Source of the DNA: Dehalococcoidia bacterium
Lineage (GTDB): Bacteria; Chloroflexota; Dehalococcoidia; UBA2979
Direction of reading: 5' to 3'
Assembly: GCA_009379925.1 (NCBI GenBank)
Contig: WHSU01000005.1
Location: 1 to 64,000 of the forward strand
Length of the DNA stretch: 64,000 nt
Shown: one piece after another, positions 54,321 through 62,428 of the stretch
How the letters are laid out: each line of letters begins with the position of its first letter
Position numbering within the stretch: the stretch's first letter is position 1
Position numbers and translations under genes: made by a program
The notes under the pieces: generated by a model
The model's input: the letters and a program-made list of their open reading frames with translations, nothing else
Database searches by the model: none
What the model was told of the DNA's origin: nothing

Positions 54321-54878
54321 CTACGAAACGAGCTTCTGGAGCCGCTTACGTTCCCTTGCGGAGAGTCGCTTGTTCGCTGCGCGCCACCTGAGCGTCGCAT
54401 TGAACGCGGCAACGAACGGGGCGTGCTCGGCATCCTGAGCAACGCCCTGCTGGCTCGGAGCCAGGTGGGCAGTCGTCGTCAACCAGGTCGCGACATCGGT
54501 CCATGCCCATAGCGGGTTCCGGCTCCTGAAGTGAGTCGCCGGCGGCGGGAACCCTCCCGGCCCCCGCTCCCCCTTGATCAGCAGCCGGACACTTTCCCGA
54601 GTTCGGTCGATGCGTTCAGCGATCTCGGTCATCGAGACAAGCTCATCTGGCTCAAGGTGGACTACTCGAGCCCCGGGAATCGCAGATTCGATCGCTTCGG
54701 TGGCTTCGATGACCGCATCGGCCAGCGTCTCGGCTTCCCGATCAAAGTCGAGGTACTGAGTCGTCCCGACTCGTCCGACTAGCGCGTCGTCGCATCCTGC
54801 TTCGAACAGCGCGTCAAGGGCCGCCCCATCCTGGAGGTCGACTCCTTCGACGATCAGTGTGAACTGATGACCTGTCAC
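54321..54878 (-). CDS. putative antitoxin with helix-turn-helix domain
   Basis: A 185-residue protein. The N-terminal 75 residues (FTLIVEGVDLQDGAALDALF; CDDALVGR) form a small alpha/beta domain. A helix-turn-helix follows (SMTEIAERIDRTRESVRLLI, near residues 90-110), then GERGPGGFPPP and a C-terminal helical region. The GTG overlaps the TGA of the preceding small gene by 4 bp, the usual coupling in toxin-antitoxin pairs. From memory this two-gene pairing recurs in other high-G+C genomes without a named function. It probably binds the inverted repeat at 55112-55152. Confidence 0.65.
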   Translation of the reverse strand: MTGHQFTLIVEGVDLQDGAALDALFEAGCDDALVGRVGTTQYLDFDREAETLADAVIEATEAIESAIPGARVVHLEPDELVSMTEIAERIDRTRESVRLLIKGERGPGGFPPPATHFRSRNPLWAWTDVATWLTTTAHLAPSQQGVAQDAEHAPFVAAFNATLRWRAANKRLSARERKRLQKLVS

Positions 54879-55114
54879 CGTCTCTCCTCTTGGGTGTGCG
54901 GGCATCGTTCGAGCGCGCGGCGCAGTTGCTTCGCGTGGTTCCCGGCGCTCCTCGGCGTCGACCAGATCGATACCTGACAGATGTCTCGCGAGTGCTCCGC
55001 GCAACGCATTACACCCCATCGGTGTCCTGACACGGTCCGCTCGACGCTCCAGCCCGCGGCATGGGCAGCCACCAGGGCCTCTTCAATCTCCTGCCTCGGA
55101 TGGCGCGGCGGCAT
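54875..55114 (-). CDS. small HicA-like basic protein, putative toxin
   Basis: A 79-residue basic protein. It begins PPRHPRQEIEEALVAAHAAG, and its strand pattern (WSVERTVSGHRWGVMRC, then a SIWSTPR turn and a basic C-terminal helix) recalls the small double-stranded-RNA-binding-like fold of HicA mRNA interferases. SGHRWG would supply the key His. The ATG (55114) lies in one arm of a 12-bp inverted repeat; a TTG at 55129 is the alternative. The order is toxin first, antitoxin second, overlapping by 4 bp, as in hicAB. Toxicity is inferred. Confidence 0.6.
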   Translation of the reverse strand: MPPRHPRQEIEEALVAAHAAGWSVERTVSGHRWGVMRCAEHSRDICQVSIWSTPRSAGNHAKQLRRALERCPHTQEERR

Positions 55115-55152
55115 GTTGACAATGCACAACGGAGTTGGTGATTGTCAACATG
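55112..55152. promoter_or_regulatory. 12-bp inverted repeat with promoter, likely autoregulatory operator
   Basis: CATGTTGACAAT (55112-55123) and ATTGTCAACATG (55141-55152) are perfect arms around a 17-nt spacer. Each arm contains TTGACA, the -35 consensus. On the minus strand 17 nt separate that box from a -10 position, and transcription would begin near the toxin ATG, which lies inside the other arm. The repeat thus overlaps promoter and start codon. Confidence 0.6.
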
Positions 55153-55194
55153 TCTGCCGATGCATTCGGAACTCCGCCTGCAACGAACGGACCA

Positions 55195-55240
55195 CTAGTA
55201 CAGCCGTGCCGCCTCCGTCTCGATCTCCCGGCGCTCGGCG
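55195..55240. repeat. direct repeat, copy 2 (3' end of the intact aldo/keto reductase gene)
   Basis: Second copy of the 43-46 bp repeat that brackets the toxin-antitoxin-like cassette. It is the genuine end of the reductase gene, including its stop codon, and differs from copy 1 by two substitutions and three extra bases. Confidence 0.75.
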
Positions 55241-56013
55241 TCGTCCATCGGGCTGTACGTGGTCGCGATCGCGACGTTCTGCTCGATGCGCGACGGGTAA
55301 CGAGCGCCCGGGATCGCGACGGAGACGGCCGGGTTCGAAAGCACGTAGCGCAGCAGGTTCGCGGGCGTGAGCGGCCCGTCGTAGCCCTCGTCCAGGCGTC
55401 CGCGCATGACGCTCGTACGACCGGAGCCGCCAAGGGGGCGCATGATGATGACGCCGATGTCTCGCTCGGCCGCGCGTTCGATGAGCGGCGCGGACTCCGT
55501 GTAGAACGCCGAGTACTCGAGCATGACCGTGTCGAACGCGCCGCTGTCGATCGCCCGCTCGGCGACCTCCAGGTTGTGCGACGACACGCCGATATGGCCG
55601 ATCAGGCCGCGGTACTGTGCGACCTGCAGGCCCTCCAGGGCGCCGTCGTCCCCCATGACCTCGCCCCAAGCGGCGTCCGTGGAGATGTCGTGCAGCTGGT
55701 ACAGCGAGATGCGTTCGACTCCGAGGAAGCTGACGGAGCGATCGATGTCACGCTGGGAACCGTCGAGTGTGTGGCTGAAGGTCTTCGAGGCGATGTGAAA
55801 CGACGCCTCCTCGCGGGCTCGGACCACCTGTCCGATGAGGAACTCGCTGCCCTCGTACTCGCGCGCGGTGTCGACGAAGTCGACGCCGCGGTCGAGCGCC
55901 GCGTTCAGGGTCGCCTTGCCCTCGGGTGATTGGGGCGTGTCCATGGCGCCGAGGCCCAACTCGGTCACCATCAGTCCAGTGCGCCCCAGCCTTCGCCGTT
56001 TCAGTTCAGCCAC
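55195..56013 (-). CDS. aldo/keto reductase
   Basis: A 272-residue AKR with the catalytic tetrad Asp (VDFVDTA), Tyr (REYEGSE), Lys (IASKTF) and His (YQLHDIS). The NADPH-binding C-terminal region includes RPLGGSGRTS and SVAIPGARYPSRIEQN. The start is GTG 56013 behind GGGAGGACGGG. Its last 14 codons are duplicated 0.9 kb downstream, with a toxin-antitoxin-like cassette in between, so the 3' end is a probable insertion site. Substrate unknown. Confidence 0.9.
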   Translation of the reverse strand: MAELKRRRLGRTGLMVTELGLGAMDTPQSPEGKATLNAALDRGVDFVDTAREYEGSEFLIGQVVRAREEASFHIASKTFSHTLDGSQRDIDRSVSFLGVERISLYQLHDISTDAAWGEVMGDDGALEGLQVAQYRGLIGHIGVSSHNLEVAERAIDSGAFDTVMLEYSAFYTESAPLIERAAERDIGVIIMRPLGGSGRTSVMRGRLDEGYDGPLTPANLLRYVLSNPAVSVAIPGARYPSRIEQNVAIATTYSPMDDAERREIETEAARLY

Positions 56014-56245
56014 GTGGCCCGTCCTCCCGCACCCAATAGTGGTCAGGCGCGCTTATGGAGTCGAATCTGGAATACCCCACCACCAGTCGGAACGCGACCA
56101 GCATGACAGACCTCGCCAAATCTGGGTGAATCTCGCTAAGTGGGGATACGCTTATGTTGCACCCGCACAACCTCGCTGATTTACTTGAGTGACTTCGTCA
56201 ACAATTGTGAATTGGCCCTCGGCGGGCTGGCTCCAAGGGGGTGTG
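56014..56245. promoter_or_regulatory. divergent promoter region
   Basis: A 232-bp gap, visibly richer in A+T than its neighbours. Toward the plus-strand operon, TTGAGT and TGAATT lie 17 bp apart (about 56184-56212) and could be -35/-10 boxes for the DUF4242 gene. No structured RNA was recognised. Confidence 0.3.
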
Positions 56246-56767
56246 ATGTCGCTGTTTCTGCTGGAAGTGCCGCTTCCAGACAACAGCTCGGAAAGCGCGG
56301 ACGGGCTCTTCGAACGCCTCGCCGACGCCGCCATGCAGTCGAACGGTGAGCTCATCGAGATCCAGGTGAGCAAGGCGCAGGGCGTCGTCTACGCCATCGT
56401 CGAGCACCGCAGCGCGGAGGTCGTGGACGCCTTCTTTCGGCAGGCCAGTATCGACTTCAACGAGGTCGCTCCGGTACGCCTGGTGGGCGCCGAGCTGGAG
56501 GACCTGAAGCAAAAGAAGGCCGGCGCGCAGTTCCTGGTCGAATGGGACATCCCCGAGGGGACGACCATGGAGCAGTATCTGACGACCAAGCGCTCCAAGG
56601 CTCACCTCTACGCGAACGTCCCGGAGACCACGTTCCTGCGGACCTACGTCCGTGAGGACATGATGAAGTGCCTCTGCTTCTACGACGCCCCGGATGAGGA
56701 CGCCGTGCTGCGCGCCCGCGAGGCGGTGAGCACCCCGGTCGACCGCCTGAACCGCCTGGGCGAGTAG
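56246..56767 (+). CDS. DUF4242 domain protein (duplicated ferredoxin-like fold)
   Basis: A 173-residue protein of two similar halves. Each has the pattern FLLEVPLPD / FLVEWDIPEG followed by a helix and later a VRLVGAELED or CFYDAPDED strand, the DUF4242 arrangement; its one studied type member that I recall, SCO4226, binds nickel. AAGGGGGTGTG precedes ATG 56246; the open frame starts earlier. It is first of five plus-strand genes, 3 bp before the acyl-CoA-dehydrogenase-like gene, so it probably serves the same pathway. Function unproved. Confidence 0.78.
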   Translation: MSLFLLEVPLPDNSSESADGLFERLADAAMQSNGELIEIQVSKAQGVVYAIVEHRSAEVVDAFFRQASIDFNEVAPVRLVGAELEDLKQKKAGAQFLVEWDIPEGTTMEQYLTTKRSKAHLYANVPETTFLRTYVREDMMKCLCFYDAPDEDAVLRAREAVSTPVDRLNRLGE

Positions 56768-56770
56768 GCC

Positions 56771-57856
56771 ATGTCCTCCCCCGCGACCGCGACGCTGCTC
56801 GGCGACGACCGCCTGTACGAGGCCCTGCGCGACTACTGCGGCCCCCGTGCCGCGGACGTGGATGCGTGTCGCACGACGCTCCGCGAGGGCATCGAGCACC
56901 TCGCAGGGTTCGGAGCCACGGACCTCGGGGTCTACGGCAGGGACTCGCCCGAAGACTTCGAGCGAATGTGCGAGATCGTGGCCACGGTCGCATTCGACGA
57001 CATGAGCCAGGCGTTCTCGCTCTGGTGCCATCGCATGGCGATCGAGTACGTGCAGCAGTCTGACGAGGGCTGCCCGGCGCGCGAGGCCTACGTGGCCCCG
57101 CTGCGGACGGGGGAGCGGCTCGGGTCTACCTCGATGGCGGCGGCGACGGCGAACTTCCTGGCGGGCACTCCCCTCACGCTGACGTTCCGCCGCTGCGAGG
57201 GCGGGATCGTCGTGAACGGCCGCATCGCCTGGGCCTCGAACCTTGCGCCGCCGTTCCTCTCGGTCGCGGCGGCGGCCAACGAGGACGACCCAAGCGACCG
57301 CGTCGTCTTCGCCTACACGGAGGCGACGCCGGGCCTCCAGTTGCCGTCGTACCCGGAGTTGCTCGCGCTGCAGGCCACCAGCAGCACGTCGCCCGTCTTC
57401 GCCGACGCCGTGATCGGCGACGAGGCCATCCTGACGTGGGACTTCGAGCCGTTCATCCAGCGCACCCTCGCCACGTTCCTCCTCCTGCAGAGCAGCTTCT
57501 GCTGGGGGCTCGCCGCCCGTTCGCTCAGCGAGGTCGGCCAGCTCGAGGGACCGCGCGCGGTGCTGGCGCCGGCGTACGACGACCTTCGACGGCGCTTCGA
57601 CGCCGCCGAGGGCACGCTGCGCTCCCTCGCGACGCAGCCGGACCGGACCGAGACCGAGCACCGCTCGCTGCTTCAGCTGCGCCTCGACTTCGGTCGCCTG
57701 GCCGTCGAGTCCGTAGCCCTGGAGGCGAAGCTGGCGGGCGGCCGGGGTTACATGCTGCACAGCGGGACAGCACGGCGGCTACGCGAGGCGGCGTTCCTGC
57801 CGGTGCAGGCCCCCACGGAGGTACAGCTGCAATGGCTGCTTACCCGCTCCGCGTAA
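56771..57856 (+). CDS. acyl-CoA dehydrogenase-fold flavoprotein (DszC/SfnB-like?)
   Basis: A 361-residue protein with the acyl-CoA dehydrogenase order: helical N-terminus, beta middle domain (ITWASN-type strand present as GRIAWASNLAPP), helical C-terminus ending ARRLREAAFLPVQAPTE. The catalytic base of true dehydrogenases is not evident, and the sequence is short. Flavin-dependent monooxygenases such as DszC and SfnB share this fold. The sulfonate/nitrate-type importer genes that follow support a role in oxidising an imported small molecule. It overlaps the ATPase gene by 25 bp. Confidence 0.75.
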   Translation: MSSPATATLLGDDRLYEALRDYCGPRAADVDACRTTLREGIEHLAGFGATDLGVYGRDSPEDFERMCEIVATVAFDDMSQAFSLWCHRMAIEYVQQSDEGCPAREAYVAPLRTGERLGSTSMAAATANFLAGTPLTLTFRRCEGGIVVNGRIAWASNLAPPFLSVAAAANEDDPSDRVVFAYTEATPGLQLPSYPELLALQATSSTSPVFADAVIGDEAILTWDFEPFIQRTLATFLLLQSSFCWGLAARSLSEVGQLEGPRAVLAPAYDDLRRRFDAAEGTLRSLATQPDRTETEHRSLLQLRLDFGRLAVESVALEAKLAGGRGYMLHSGTARRLREAAFLPVQAPTEVQLQWLLTRSA

Positions 57857-58632
57857 CCGGCGGCACCCGCCGGTTCGGCCCCCGCGGGCGACAGTTCACG
57901 GTCTTCGAGGACCTGGACCTGACGGTCGAGGACCGCGAGATCTTCGTGCTCCTGGGGCCCAGCGGATGCGGCAAGAGCACGCTGCTGCGTGTGATCGCCG
58001 GCCTGGATGACCTGGACGCGGGCGAGGTGGAGGTGGCGCCGGGCAAGCACGGCCGTGACGTGGGTATCGTGTTCCAGCAGCCTCTGCTCCTCCCCTGGCT
58101 CAACGTGCGCGACAACGTGGCGCTGGGCCTGCGTTACCGCGCGAACCGGGGCGCCCAGGAAGCCGGACTCATCGAGGAGACGATGGCCGAGTTCGGCCTC
58201 GGTGACCTCGCGGGCGCCTACCCGGACGAGCTGTCCGGCGGACAGGCGCAACGGGTCTCGCTTGCCCGCACGGTGGTCACGAGGCCGCGCGTGATCCTGC
58301 TCGACGAGCCGTTCGGGGCGCTGGACCCGCTGACGCGCAAGACGCTCCAGCAGTGGCTGCTGGGCATCCAGCAGAGCCTGGGCCTGACGGTCGTCATGGT
58401 GACGCATGACGTCCAGGAGGCATTGCTGCTCGGGGACCGCGTGGCCCTCATGTCGCAGTCGCCCGGCCGCATCAGCCGCACCTGGACGCTCCCGACCGGC
58501 GAGCGCGGGCGACAACTCCAACTGCGCGACGAGGTGCTCCGGGCCTACGCCGAGGTCGCCAGCGGCGCCGTGGCGAAGCCCTCCGGCCGCAGCGCGGGCG
58601 CCCTTAATGAAGTCGCCTCATCCACTCTCTGA
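57832..58632 (+). CDS. ABC transporter ATP-binding protein, SsuB/TauB/NrtD type
   Basis: A 266-residue ATPase. Walker A is LGPSGCGKSTLLR at about 43-55, signature LSGGQAQRVSLART, Walker B VILLDEPFGALDPLTR, H-loop VTHDVQEALLLGD. The last two are the standard signs of nitrate/sulfonate/taurine/thiamine-precursor importers. ATG 57832 lies inside the previous gene, 12 nt after GGAGG, so translation is coupled. It energises the permease at 59950. Confidence 0.93.
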   Translation: MAAYPLRVTGGTRRFGPRGRQFTVFEDLDLTVEDREIFVLLGPSGCGKSTLLRVIAGLDDLDAGEVEVAPGKHGRDVGIVFQQPLLLPWLNVRDNVALGLRYRANRGAQEAGLIEETMAEFGLGDLAGAYPDELSGGQAQRVSLARTVVTRPRVILLDEPFGALDPLTRKTLQQWLLGIQQSLGLTVVMVTHDVQEALLLGDRVALMSQSPGRISRTWTLPTGERGRQLQLRDEVLRAYAEVASGAVAKPSGRSAGALNEVASSTL

Positions 58633-58684
58633 TCGTGGCTGACGCAGACGCGCAGCCAACCGCGCCGACCTGGAGGTCGCATCG

Positions 58685-59953
58685 ATGACTCAGCCGCTAT
58701 GGACGCCCGGGACCGCCTTGACACGGGCGGGACTCGACCGGCGGACGTTCCTGCGGGGCGCCGGACTCGGGCTCGCCGGACTGACGGGCGGGGCGCTCAT
58801 CGGCTGTGGCGACGACGAGGGCGACGGTGGCGGCGCAACGCCGGCGGGGACCGCCGGCGCGGGCTGGACGGCGGGCGAGGGCCTCGAGAAGACCGACCTG
58901 CGCGTCGGCTACCTGCCGATCACGGACGCGACGCCGCTGATCCTGGCGCACGGCCTGGGCTACTACCAGGAGGCGGGCCTCGAGGCCCCTGACCCCACAC
59001 TCTTCCGCGGCTGGTCGCAGGTCGCGGAGGCGTTCCAGGCGCGCCAGGTGGATGTCGTGCACCTGTTGATGCCGATGGCGATCTGGCTCCGCTTCGGCCA
59101 GGGCTTCCCGCTCAAGCTCGTCGCGTGGAACCACACCGGCGGCTCGGCCCTCACCGTCGCGCACGGCGTGAACTCGATGACAGACCTGGCCGGGACGACC
59201 GTCGGCATCCCGTTCTGGTACTCGATTCACAACGTCGTGTTGCAGATGCTGATGCGCGACGCGGGGCTGACGGTGACCACCGGCGACCCCTCGAAGGCCA
59301 ACGGTGAGGTGAAGCTGGTGGTGATGGCGCCGCCGGACATGCCGCCGGCGCTGGCGAACGGCTCGATCGCGGGCTACATCGTGGCGGACCCCTTCAACGC
59401 GGTCGCCGAGGTGAACGACGTCGGCAAGATCCTGCGGTTCATCCCGGACGTGTGGTTCGAGCACGCCTGCTGCGTGGCCGTGATGCACGAGGACGACGTG
59501 CGCGACCGGCCGAAGTGGGCGCAGGCGGTGATCTCCAGCCTGGCCCGTGCCCAGGTCTACGCGCGGTCCAACCGCGCTGAGGCCGCACGCCTCCTCTCGG
59601 GCGACGGCGAGAACTACCTGCCGCAGCCCCTCCCTGTCATCGAACGGGCGCTCTCCCATTACGACCACGCGGAGTACGTGCCCATCGGCGCCATCGAGCA
59701 CGAGGACTGGCAGACCGATCGCATCGACTTCCAGCCCTTCCCGTACGAGTCGTACACGGAAGAGCTGGTCCGGCAACTGAAGGAGACGGTCGTCGAGGGC
59801 GACAACGCCTTCCTGCGGGACCTTGACCCGGCGGAGGCGCACCAGTTGCTCGTGGACGACAGCTTCGCGCGGGCGGCCATCGAGGCGGCTGGCGGCGCTG
59901 AAGCGTTCGACATCGACGCGTCACTGACGCGGGAAGAGCGGATTGCGGTGTGA
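58685..59953 (+). CDS. Tat-exported lipoprotein, NMT1/SsuA-like substrate-binding protein
   Basis: A 422-residue receptor. RR at 19-20 (LDRRTFLRGAG), hydrophobic segment, lipobox ALIGC with Cys41. The mature part has VGYLPITDATPLILAHGLGY, KLVAWNHTGGSAL and the NMT1/SsuA-type pattern AGTTVGIPFW. It should bind a small anionic or planar solute (sulfonate, nitrate, pyrimidine or similar). It lies between the ATPase (52 bp) and the permease (4-bp overlap). Confidence 0.92.
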   Translation: MTQPLWTPGTALTRAGLDRRTFLRGAGLGLAGLTGGALIGCGDDEGDGGGATPAGTAGAGWTAGEGLEKTDLRVGYLPITDATPLILAHGLGYYQEAGLEAPDPTLFRGWSQVAEAFQARQVDVVHLLMPMAIWLRFGQGFPLKLVAWNHTGGSALTVAHGVNSMTDLAGTTVGIPFWYSIHNVVLQMLMRDAGLTVTTGDPSKANGEVKLVVMAPPDMPPALANGSIAGYIVADPFNAVAEVNDVGKILRFIPDVWFEHACCVAVMHEDDVRDRPKWAQAVISSLARAQVYARSNRAEAARLLSGDGENYLPQPLPVIERALSHYDHAEYVPIGAIEHEDWQTDRIDFQPFPYESYTEELVRQLKETVVEGDNAFLRDLDPAEAHQLLVDDSFARAAIEAAGGAEAFDIDASLTREERIAV

Positions 59954-60834
59954 CGAACGCGGCAAACGTGACGCAGGCACAGGGCGCGGGACGCGAGCGC
60001 CTGCTGGGGATCGTGGCGGCTGTCGCCTACCCGGCGGCGGGCGTCGCGGTGCTGCTGGCGGCCTGGTGGGCGTGGATCGAGTTCTTCGTCGAACCGGGCA
60101 GCTTCCTGGCGGCGTTCGCGCCCGACAAGGGCGCCCGCGCGCTGTCCGACCTGCTGGCGGACGGCACGTTGAACCGGCACATCGTGTCGAGCCTCAAACG
60201 GATCCTCGTCGGGCTCGTGATCGCCGCGGCCATCGGCATCCCGTTCGGCCTCGCGCTTGGGGGGATCCAGACGTTCGCGCGCGCGGTGAGCCCGGTGGCA
60301 AGCTTCGTGCGCATGGTGTCTCCGCTGTCGTGGACGCCGCTCGCCATCATCTGGTTCGGCGTCGGCGACCAGCCGGTCTACTTCCTCATCGCGATCGGCG
60401 CCGTCTGGCCGATCGCCCTCAGCACCGCCGCCGGGGTCGCCGCGCTCGACCAGCAGTGGCTCATGCTGGGCCGTAGTCTGCGCGCAACCCGCCTCGAGTT
60501 GCTGCGGACCATCGTCTGGCCCGGCATCCGCGCCGATGTGCTGACCGGCCTGCGCCTGGCGCTGACCACCGCGTGGATCATCCTCGTGCCGGCCGAGATG
60601 CTCGGCGTCGACTCCGGCCTCGGCTACTTCATCCTCGACTCACGCGACCGGTTCGCCTATTCCGACCTCGTGGCTGCCATCGTAGTGATCGGCGCGCTCG
60701 GCTTCGTGCTGGACCGCGCCGCCCACTACCTGCTCACCCCCCGCCGTCGAGGCGCGCGCCGCATTCCGACGGACACGGCCGCGCTCGACCCGGTCGGCGG
60801 CGCCGCCCAGGGCACCCCGGACTACCGCATCTGA
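59950..60834 (+). CDS. ABC transporter permease, SsuC/TauC type
   Basis: A 294-residue permease of six helices with IVSSLKRILVGLVIAAAIGI and the cytoplasmic EAA loop SLRATRLELLRTIVWPGI. Motifs SPLSWTPLAIIWFGVGD and PAEMLGVDSGLGYFI are characteristic of SsuC/TauC. The GTG overlaps the TGA of the binding-protein gene (GTGA). It completes the importer and is the last gene of the operon that begins at 56246. Confidence 0.93.
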   Translation: MTNAANVTQAQGAGRERLLGIVAAVAYPAAGVAVLLAAWWAWIEFFVEPGSFLAAFAPDKGARALSDLLADGTLNRHIVSSLKRILVGLVIAAAIGIPFGLALGGIQTFARAVSPVASFVRMVSPLSWTPLAIIWFGVGDQPVYFLIAIGAVWPIALSTAAGVAALDQQWLMLGRSLRATRLELLRTIVWPGIRADVLTGLRLALTTAWIILVPAEMLGVDSGLGYFILDSRDRFAYSDLVAAIVVIGALGFVLDRAAHYLLTPRRRGARRIPTDTAALDPVGGAAQGTPDYRI

Positions 60835-61054
60835 TCCTGCGCGGGCCCTCGCGCGCCGGAGGCGACCTACGCCCCCGTTGTGAGCCGCCCGCCCCAAGAA
60901 CCGAAGCCGCATGCAAGGCGTTCGACCCACCTCGGGCTCCGCGTTTCGATGCAACGGCGCCTCGTGGCTCGCTCCGGCGCGGGAACCGGGAGCGCCGCGG
61001 AGACGTCAGGCAAGAAGTACCGTCTCCCGGAACCCCGCGTGGAAGGTGTCGCCC

Positions 61055-62323
61055 ATGCGCATGCGCTCTCTCAACCTCGTACGTCCCCTGCTCGTCCTCG
61101 CGGCGTTCGTCGCCATGTTGCCCGCCATCCGGGCGCTACCGGTCGCGGCGCAAGCATCCCCCAGCCTCGACATCGCCGTGGAGGCGGAGGTCATCGAGGC
61201 CGGGGCGCCGATGTCGGTGGAGGCGACCACACCCGTGCGCGATGCGGACGGGCTGTGGTCACACGGCGTCGTCGTCACCTGGAATGACAGCCAGCCCGCG
61301 ATGCTGGATGACACACGGTTCACACACCACGTGTCCGCCGAGGCGGGTGATGGCGACCTCGTGACCTCCGGACGCGGGTGCGGTGCGGAGTGGAACGACG
61401 AACAGGACGAGGTGCTGCACTTCTGCACGCTCGACCTGCAACTCATCGAGGTGGGGCCGGGTGAGGCGCACGAGTACCCCGTGCGTGTGTACCCGGAGGT
61501 GGGGCCGCTGGCGCTGGAGCCGGGCACCTATGTGCTGGAGCAGGCGGTGCAATGGTGGCGGCAGGGCGCCGAGCAGGACCCCGATGAGTTCACGATCCGC
61601 CTGACCTACGAAGTCACGGAGGGCGCCGCTGCCGACCTCGACATCGCAGTGCACGCCGCAGTCATGGGGGACGGCGCGCCGTTCACGGTTGAGGCGACCA
61701 CGATGACCTCGGATGCGAACGGGCGGCCGGCTCACGGCGTCGTCGTGACCTGGAACGGCACAGAGACCGTCATGCTGGAGGACGCGCGGTTCGTACACCA
61801 CATACATGGTGCGGGCGGAGCCGGCGACCTCGTGACCGCGGGGCGCGGCTGCGGGGCGCAATGGGACGCCCAGGCGGCTGAACTCGTGCAGGCCTGCCAG
61901 GACGACCTCCTCCTCATCGAACTCGAGCCGGGAGAGACGCACGAGTACCCCGTGGTCATCTACCCGGAGGTGGGGCCGCTGGCGCTCGAGCCGGGCACCT
62001 ACACCGTCGACGAGGTGATCGGGTGGTGGCCCGTCGACGATGAGACGGACCGAGATCAGGTGACCGTCCGGCTCACCTACACGGTGGGAGCGACGACCCC
62101 CGGGACGCTGACACCGGAGCCCGCGGCGACCGGCGCGAGCCTCGCGACTTGGGGCGGCGGCTCCGTCGGCCAGCTGCCGAAGGCGACGGCGTACTGGGTG
62201 ACGGCAGAGGGGGAGTTCGTGGGCTACGTGCCGGGCGCCCCGGCGTTCGTGAACGCCTCGTTCCTGACGCTCTACCCCGGCGGGCAAATCCCGGCGGGCA
62301 CCGTCCTGGTGGTCGTCCGCTAG
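61055..62323 (+). CDS. secreted protein with two tandem ~150-residue repeats
   Basis: A 422-residue exported protein with a signal peptide (about 1-33). Repeat 1 covers about 35-185 and repeat 2 about 188-337; shared segments include HGVVVTWN, SGRGCGA/AGRGCGA and YPEVGPLALEPGTY. Each has a cysteine pair and looks like an Ig-type beta-sandwich, perhaps BsuPI-like. The C-terminal 60 residues (AYWVTAEGEFVGYVPGAP, then a YPGGQIPAGT stretch) recall a small surface domain seen in other Chloroflexota. The coding DNA of the repeats is also similar, so the duplication is fairly recent. ATG 61055 follows GGAAGG. Function unknown. Confidence 0.75.
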   Translation: MRMRSLNLVRPLLVLAAFVAMLPAIRALPVAAQASPSLDIAVEAEVIEAGAPMSVEATTPVRDADGLWSHGVVVTWNDSQPAMLDDTRFTHHVSAEAGDGDLVTSGRGCGAEWNDEQDEVLHFCTLDLQLIEVGPGEAHEYPVRVYPEVGPLALEPGTYVLEQAVQWWRQGAEQDPDEFTIRLTYEVTEGAAADLDIAVHAAVMGDGAPFTVEATTMTSDANGRPAHGVVVTWNGTETVMLEDARFVHHIHGAGGAGDLVTAGRGCGAQWDAQAAELVQACQDDLLLIELEPGETHEYPVVIYPEVGPLALEPGTYTVDEVIGWWPVDDETDRDQVTVRLTYTVGATTPGTLTPEPAATGASLATWGGGSVGQLPKATAYWVTAEGEFVGYVPGAPAFVNASFLTLYPGGQIPAGTVLVVVR

Positions 62324-62347
62324 CAGCCGGCGGCGGCAGTGCAATGG

Positions 62348-62376
62348 CGAAGCGGCCTCGATGAGAGGCCGCTTCG
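62348..62376. terminator. hairpin between convergent genes
   Basis: CGAAGCGGCCTC and GAGGCCGCTTCG form a perfect 12-bp stem around GATGA, 25 bp past the stop of the repeat protein and 52 bp from the stop of the opposite gene. A short GTGTAT follows. A bidirectional terminator is likely. Confidence 0.6.
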
Positions 62377-62428
62377 TGTATCCGGACTCGCCGGCGGTGC
62401 CCGCCTCGCGCCGGCGGCGAGACGCGTC

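Noticed and set aside
55151-55929. Plus-strand frame starting at the ATG in the second arm of the inverted repeat
   Set aside because: It runs antisense through the reductase gene and shows no protein-like composition. Only its promoter-like start is of interest.
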